This document shows positions 57,639 to 64,000 of a stretch of DNA of 64,000 nucleotides, piece after piece; the stretch's first letter is position 1, and each line of letters starts with the position of its first letter. The DNA comes from Pogona vitticeps (taxonomy: Eukaryota > Chordata > Lepidosauria > Squamata > Agamidae). The stretch lies in assembly GCF_051106095.1 (NCBI RefSeq), contig NC_135786.1, forward strand, positions 140,620,501 to 140,684,500, read 5' to 3'. Below the pieces are notes generated by a model, which was not told the origin of the DNA, did not search any database, and saw only the letters and a list, made by a program, of their open reading frames with translations. Made by a program: the position numbers and the translations under genes.

Positions 57639-59202
57639 TGTAGAAATAAAAGCTTGTAGAAATTAGATAAGTTGGAATTGCCTGGTAATGCAACAAAGAA
57701 AGGACTTAGATATCCAGATGAATTTTGGAAATGCTTGTCTATGATAGTCTGATTTCATTCTGGGATTTTAAATGCCAGTTATGATGAACATCTTTGCCCA
57801 AGAGCTCTATGTATCTCTGTAGGAGATATATACTATATCTTCTTAAGTATCTTACAGTTTGATTCTGGCTTGTTTGAACTAATTGAAGTTTGATGAAGTT
57901 TCATTTTTTTGTATTGTGGCTCCCTGGATCCCTAAGCCAGCACCGCCACTATACATGCTGGCTACGGAACTATGAAAGCTGTGTTCCAGGGAGATGTCTT
58001 TTCCAAGTTATGGAGGTAAGAATAAATTGGGCTAACTGTTTTTCCCCACGTTTGGATCCACGGAGAACCACGGTTAGTTCAAACTTTGAAGAGATGTTCC
58101 CAGCCAGGCAGAAGAAAAGAAGGAAGAGATGGAATGAATAGCTCTAGGACACTTGCAGGCTTGTCTGCATAACACTAGACTATCATTCTCCAGCTGTTAA
58201 AGACTTAAGCTGCTATGAGACTTCATCACTTGTCATACTAACTGGAGCTAATGGGAATATGAAAAAAAATGGAGGGCATTGGAGAAGGCTGGTTTTGTTT
58301 CATGTCCAAACCAGATCATTTTATCAGTCTTTAGATGTGTTTCCAGCTTGTTCCTGAAGAATGTACTTTTCTAGTGACGTGCACGGTGAGCTTCTGCGTA
58401 GGGTTAACTATAAGAATTATGCAGTGCCTTACACTGAGATTCCACATCTACATTAGGGTTTGCAGTTTGTGTACTCTTGCCTGGGAACGGGATCCATTAG
58501 ACACAGTGGAACTTCACTCTAAGTGAGGATTATTTTGTACGGTCCTAAACTTGGAGTACTTGGCAGCCTGGCTTGACTAATTCTAACATTCTGTGAGGCT
58601 TCCTGTAGTCCATCATGGCCTTTTCAAAATATTTATATTTTACTCTATAAATTTTTACTTCACATTTTAATACAACTAGTTCCAAAAAGCTTATATTAAA
58701 GATGTAGCTTTTACGTTCAGTCTGGGTAAGTGCAAGAGTGCAGAGCTGCACTGTGAATTGGCTACCATAGGATGTAGTGATAGCCACCAGTGCAGGTAGC
58801 TTTAAGAGGTGATTGGACAGTTCATTGAGAATATCCATTGGTGGCTACAGGATAACAGTATGTTCTGTCTAGTATCAGAGAGCATATACCTTGCAGTACC
58901 AGTTACTAAGAGGCCTGGATTGTATTAGGGAACGGTTTCATTCATGACCTTGTGTTGGTCTTCCCAGAGACATCTCGTTGGCTACTGTGTGAATATAATG
59001 CTGGACTGTTTAGACCTATTGATCTAATCCAGCAGGAGTCTTTCCATCTTAACTGGAATTGAACATAATTTTTACACAATATTGTTGTTGTCTTACAACA
59101 ACTCAAAGGCATGATCTGGCCAAAGTCAAGCATCTTTTTTAAAGTCCCATTGAATGAATTATGTTCTATAAATCTTTGTGATAGGATTCTGTCACATTTG
59201 TA
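57639..59202. other. ANKRD33B intron 1, nothing recognised
   Basis: AT-rich, no exon recognised. Confidence 0.4.
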
Positions 59203-59204
59203 TT

Positions 59205-59264
<60 letters not shown>

Positions 59265-59367
59265 TCCTTCTTTCTTTCTTTCTTTCTTTCTTTCTTCTTC
59301 TTCTTCTTCTTCTTCTTCTTCTTCTTCTTCTTCTTCTTCTTCTTCTTCTTCTTCTTCTTCTTCTTCT
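59203..59367. repeat. Compound (TTTC)n-(TTC)n microsatellite
   Basis: About 90 bp of TTTC with one imperfect unit, switching at about 59294 to about 25 TTC units. A 165-bp purine/pyrimidine-asymmetric tract. Confidence 0.95.
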
Positions 59368-60318
59368 AAATCTTGATATTTCCCTGTTCTTGGTCATGTA
59401 AAGAGTGAACAGGCCTGTTGGCCCCTTGAGTTGCATCCAGTCCATTCCCAGTCACCCAGAAACCTGTCAGTGGTTACAGTGACTGGAATTCACAATTCTC
59501 TTTCTTAGAAAATACTCTGGATACTAAAACAAGGTGTAACCACATGCCATCATTTGATCAAGAACTGTGCCCCCTGGAGGCTTCCAAAGGCACAATATTA
59601 ATTTTCCTTTTGATATTCCCCCCCCCCCCAGATGTGATGGTTGAGGGACTGCAGAAATAGGGGGCCATAAGAACAGCTCACAGACTGCACAGTTACATTA
59701 TGCAATATGCATATTAAGATGTACAGTTAATCTTTTAGCCAGGTTGTGTTCTTTTGGAGGAGCTCTAGAGAATCAGAGTGTACCATTACGCAGCTAAGAG
59801 AAAATTTACTATTGCCCTTAAGTCAAGCTGTACATAATTTCATAAATTAATGCAAACCTGAACATGTTTTTATTTTTGTTTTACCTTGGGGAAGGTAGAA
59901 ATGGCTTTTTAAAAGAGGAATTGTGGAGTGAAATTTCATTAGTCATCCAGCATGACTCTTTGTTAGATTACAATTCTGTAATCAATGGCCTCTTGAACTC
60001 TTTTGAACGAACTAATTCCAGTAGTTATAGATCATTAACAAATGAATTATCTTTACCTGGGATAGAATACATTCTGTTTCTGTAAAGGTGTCAGAAAGGA
60101 CCAGTGTCCTGTTATTAAGCAAAGATACAACTAATCAAAAGATCTCTTTGTGTTTGTGTATGAAATGTGCAAAATTCTGGGGGAAAAAAGATATTTTAAA
60201 GACTTTCGTCTCCTGTGAGAGTAATCTGTGCCCAGAGGTATGCTTCCACACATAGATTTTGTTGCTACATTAAGAATCACTCATGCCATAGTTAGAAACA
60301 AGAAAACATGTGGATTTG
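59368..60318. other. ANKRD33B intron 1, nothing recognised
   Basis: AT-rich with a C11 run near 59620; nothing recognised. Confidence 0.4.
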
Positions 60319-60416
60319 GTTCCTGTCATGATGGAACCCTATGTAGAGGAGCAGAGTTGTGTGTGAGGGGTGGAGCCCAACCCAGCAGGGCTGAAAATTA
60401 GAATGTTGCTTTGGTA
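60319..60416 (+). repeat. Possible LTR fragment
   Basis: TGTCATGATGGAACCC followed by GGGGTGGAGCCCAACCC weakly resembles the start of the LTR at 11437. A fossil, cut off by the MITE that follows. Confidence 0.25.
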
Positions 60417-60769
60417 TATAGTGGTGCCTTGAGTTGCAAAATTAATTCATTCCAGATGATGGTTGTAACTCAAGTTGGCTGTAACTCAAAGCACCATTTC
60501 CAGTTCCAGCCGTTTTTGGTTGTATCTCAACCAAGCGGTTAATCCGTCCACTAAGGGGAGACTTTTTTTTTAACCTAAATGACCTCTAAGGGTCAGGAAA
60601 GGAGCGCAGGAAAGGAAGGAGGGAGGGAACAATGAGGAAAAGTGGCCTTTTTTCTGGTTGTATCTCAAAGCGCCAGTTGCAAGTCAAAGCAAAATGTTGT
60701 GACCCAGAGCTGGTTATAACTCAACTTGGTTGCAAGTCAAGCTGGTTGTAAGTCGAGGCACCACTGATA
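60417..60769. mobile_element. Tigger-like MITE
   Basis: AGTGGTGCCTTGAGTTGCAA at the left and GTTGTAAGTCGAGGCACCACTG at the right; about 350 bp. It abuts the Tc1 remnant directly. Confidence 0.8.
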
Positions 60770-61737
60770 AAGAGGATTTCATGGTCATCTCAATGACTGC
60801 AGATCATTAAGGGTCTTGTGGCTGCAAAGCAAGCCCAAATCATCACCCCTCCACAACTGCGTTTGACAGTTAGTATATGGTATTTGTGCTGATATGCTGT
60901 GTTTGGTTTTCACCAAACGTGGTGCTAAACATCATGGCTAAACATCTCTACTTTGGTCTTGTCTGTCAAAAGGACATAGTTCCAGAAGTCTTGTGGTTTG
61001 TCCAGATGCAACTTTGCAAACCTAAGCTGTGCTGCCATGTTGTTTTTTGCTTTCTCCTGGCAACCCTTCCAAACAAACCATACTTGTTCAGTCTTTTTCT
61101 AATTATACTGTCATGAACTTTAATATTTCACATGCTAACTGAGGCCTGTAGAGTCTGAGATGTAATTCTTGGGGTTTTTAAATTTATCTGAGCATCACAT
61201 AGTCTGACCTTGGGGTGAATTTGCCTGGACATCACCTCCTGGGAAGATTGGCAACTGTCTTGAATGTTTTCCACTTGTGAATAATCTTCCTCATTGTAGA
61301 ATGATGGACTTTAAATGGTTTGGAAAATGGCCGTAAATACCTTCCCAGATGGATGGGCAGCAAAAATTGCTTCTCTACAATCATTATTTATGTGTTTCCT
61401 CCTTGGCATTGTGTTAACACACACCTCAATGCTCCAGACCAGCAAACTGCTAAAACTTAGGCTTTTGTAGAGGTGGTCACACTTGTTGATGATCAGTCAC
61501 TCAAGGGCAGTTGGTTAGCACTTAGCTTCTTAATTCCTATGGAAACAATAAGGGTATATTTAGTTTTTAACACATGGCTTCTCCATTTTGGCTTTATTTT
61601 TTGTAAAAGTAATCATGACACAGCATAATATGTCATGTTGTTCATCTGAAGTTGCATTTACCTAATTTTCAGACTTCCTAAGGACCAGATGATTTTTATT
61701 ATGTCCTGATACATAAAACCATAGAATTCAAAGAGGG
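60770..61737 (-). mobile_element. Degenerate Tc1-like DNA transposon
   Basis: The terminal repeat at 61690-61737 (ACCCTCTTTGAATTCTATGG on the - strand) opens the element. The - strand then gives transposase pieces: a helix-turn-helix-like region, TIIRKRLNKYGLFGRVARRK-type sequence (about 61040-61110) and LHLDKPQDFWNYVLLTDKTK (about 60955-61020), whose TDK aspartate is the second residue of the DDE triad. It ends after TTFGENQTQH near 60900. The frame has many stops, and the C-terminus and other terminal repeat are missing. Confidence 0.85.
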
Positions 61738-63456
61738 TGTTTCCCCTCCCCACATAACTGTATGTATCATTATGTCATAAACTTGTTTTCTTTACACGCT
61801 TTCTGTGGCCCAATCCTGTTGCATAGTTCTGCCAATGTAACAAGACTGCTATCACCAGCACTTAACTGCAGCCCGGGGTCAAAGCAGAAACCCTTTGATC
61901 AGTGACAATCTGCTGCTCCTGATGATGTGAGTCCTGCTATGCTGGTCGAACTGTGCAGTAGGATACTGGACTATAACTTTGTAATCTGAAAATCAGACAT
62001 TCTTGTATTATACGAACAGTTATGCTAACGTTAATTTTTGGCAAGGTATTGTTGTATAGACAGTCTTTATCTTCAATTGTCCTACAGAAGGACTCATGTT
62101 CTTTTGGTTCTGTATTGTTTTATTTCTCCATGAACAGCAGTCTGATGCAAATGATTAGAATTTCATATCTTTAAAAAATTGCTTTTTCAGTAAGGAAAAA
62201 TCATAGCGCTTAGCTAAACCACCATAAATTACTAACCTTGTTAATTCATAAATGGTATATAATGGGCACTGTGGGTTAAATGTCCCATATAAATTAAAAC
62301 ATAGTAACACACTTGGCATTTGTGAGAGATTTATCCATACATCCTTCTTTATTTAGTGTTTAGTAAAATGAAAGCAATCAGGGTAGATCACTTTTGGGGC
62401 AGAACGAAAATGTCATAGATTTTACATAATTATAATATAGCTGTTCACTTTTGGGAACTGCTAAGTTTTTTTGGTTTTTTTGGTATGCAGTGGAAGGTGG
62501 CAGAGCAAGGATTTCCACAAAGAAAGAAATTATGTCAGTCTCAGTCCAATAATTGTTTTGAGAAAGATAGCCCTAGAAAGGCAGCCTCTAAATAAATATG
62601 GGATGGGGAGGACACTCACCTATGTTACCGGGGTCTGCTGGAAAAACAGAATGCTGCACAGAGCATTAAGGGGATGACCAGAGTAAGAATCCATAGCAAG
62701 ATTGCTACCTCCTAAACTTAGCTGGGCTTGCATCTATTCAAGCCAGGGTGTGTGAGAGCTTTTCTCTAATCTTCACATTGTTTAATTTGCTACTACAGAT
62801 TTCCTCCCATTGGTCTGTATAAGAGAGAGAGAAAAGCTTGTCTGCTTTGGGGTCAGCATGCATTTCTTCTTGCTCCAAGGACATGTCAAGGGAAGAAGAG
62901 ATTTGAAGATCTAAGGCTTCTCCCAATGTGCTGCTGCTGTGCTCCAAAAAGTCCCTTTTTGCCCTTAGCACAGTTGGAGCAGCAAGAACAGAGCAGCTTA
63001 TCTGTAGGGCACTCCTGAATTTATGCAGATCTAAATTTAGTACTGCAATTATGTGACTTACTCCCAAAGGAATCCCAGCACCATAATTTTTCAGGAGAAA
63101 ATGAACTTAGAAATTTCTGAGCTAGACAAACATTTCTGAGCTAGACAATCATAGATGTTTGCCTCCTGGCATTGCTTTCTGTTGTCGTTAGTGGGGATGC
63201 TTTGTTTTTCATCCACTGTATGGTTTTTGCTGAATGATTTTTATTAACTTGAGTTCACAAATGTATACTTTTGGGCTTCTATACAAAGTGGGAAAGGTAG
63301 ATTATAAATGCTACAGATAAATCATTTGATAATTTTAACTACTTGATTTGGCACTTTCACTTAACTCCATTCCTGGATGAAATCAGAAACAAGATATGAG
63401 GTTAAAAGTGTCTCGACTTGTTTTCTTTTAATCGTTACCTTATTTTTTATTTATAG
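61738..63456. other. ANKRD33B intron 1, distal part
   Basis: No exon recognised. A - strand open frame of 109 codons (63067-62738) without recognised similarity is noted as a finding. The intron ends in a T-rich tract and TTTATAG at 63456. Confidence 0.45.
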
Positions 63457-63586
63457 ACTGGCCTTATTGTTGCCTGTTACCACGGGTTTGTGGATATTGT
63501 AATAGCCTTAGCACAGTGCCCTCATATTGATGTAAACTGGCAGGACAACGAAGGAAACACGGCTCTAATTACAGCTGCCCAGGCAG
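63457..63586 (+). CDS. ANKRD33B: ANKRD33B coding exon 2 (ankyrin repeats)
   Basis: Encodes [20 protein letters not shown], then [20 protein letters not shown] and AQA plus a split Gly. Human ANKRD33B reads [20 protein letters not shown] and [20 protein letters not shown]. The segments show the ankyrin consensus ([27 protein letters not shown]). Acceptor TATAG|ACT, phase 0, donor GCAG|GTAAGG, phase 1. Further exons lie beyond the window. Intron 1 is 22.7 kb. Confidence 0.96.
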
Positions 63587-64000
63587 GTAAGGAGGTTTCT
63601 CCTCATTTCATTTCTATATTCAACAATATCTGTTTGTACCTTCTGATTTATTGATGTCTTTGTGATGAGCCATTAAATGTCAGGGGGTTTCTCCTACACT
63701 AGATTCCACCCTCCCTCCCCAGTTCATTATCCTTTAAATTCATTTTAGAGAATTTTGTCCCTTTTATCACAGTTTAGGACTGTAGCTAATTGAGTTATGA
63801 ATTTAATGCATGCTAAGCACAACCTACTAGATTAAATTTACCAGAAATCACAAATTATTTTCACTAAACTGGGAGAGGCAGTTGTACACCCCACCCTATT
63901 ACACTTTTTCAAATCATTTGTATTTTCAGTAAAACATGAATAATAATATAAGGGTGCAAATTAGATGGGATCTTTTAGAGGGGGTGGTGCAGTCTAAATA
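63587..64000. other. ANKRD33B intron 2, start
   Basis: Nothing recognised. Confidence 0.5.

Overview
The window is vertebrate nuclear DNA, almost certainly from a squamate reptile (lizard or snake). It holds split genes with amniote orthologues, two copies of the squamate-specific Squam1/Sauria SINE, BovB (RTE) and L2/CR1-type LINEs, and a heavy load of short TA-flanked DNA transposons. Three host genes are recognisable from spliced exons: ROPN1L on the + strand (coding exons 1-4 at 3305-6125), SNRNP48 on the - strand (eight secure exons between 25858 and 10983, plus a candidate first exon at 27408-27259), and ANKRD33B on the + strand (exon 1 at 40281-40739, exon 2 at 63457-63586). ROPN1L and ANKRD33B are neighbours in human 5p15.2. 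SNRNP48, which I recall lying on human 6p24.3, sits between them here, convergent with ROPN1L.

Layout. 1-2530: a broken repeat-family ORF, an L2-type 3' tail and a BovB fragment. 3305-6125: ROPN1L. 6409-7374: a Squam1 SINE and a MITE. 8531-10766: a complete 5'-inverted (twin-primed) LINE insertion with a perfect 19-bp target duplication. 10983-27408: SNRNP48; its introns carry a solo LTR, a hAT-type element, an L2 fragment, and a young full-length L2/CR1-type LINE whose 1011-codon ORF is uninterrupted and whose 5' end is a tandem array of about 235-bp monomers. 27100-27720: CpG-rich promoter of SNRNP48. 28-38.5 kb: intergenic, mostly old repeats. 38.5-40.74 kb: CpG-rich promoter and first exon of ANKRD33B. 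40.74-63.46 kb: ANKRD33B intron 1, filled with MITEs, BovB, SINE, L2, Tc1 and LTR fossils and microsatellites.

The three host genes are functionally unrelated: a sperm/cilium RIIa-domain protein, a minor-spliceosome U11 snRNP protein, and an ankyrin-repeat protein. The main interest lies in transposon biology (monomer-promoter LINE, twin-primed LINE, multi-hairpin MITE, a 44-bp perfect hairpin, nested insertions), in a GC-AG intron within SNRNP48, and in the gene order. I see no prokaryotic features, CRISPR arrays or confident RNA genes. All calls come from reading the sequence and from memory of protein families; no database search was run.
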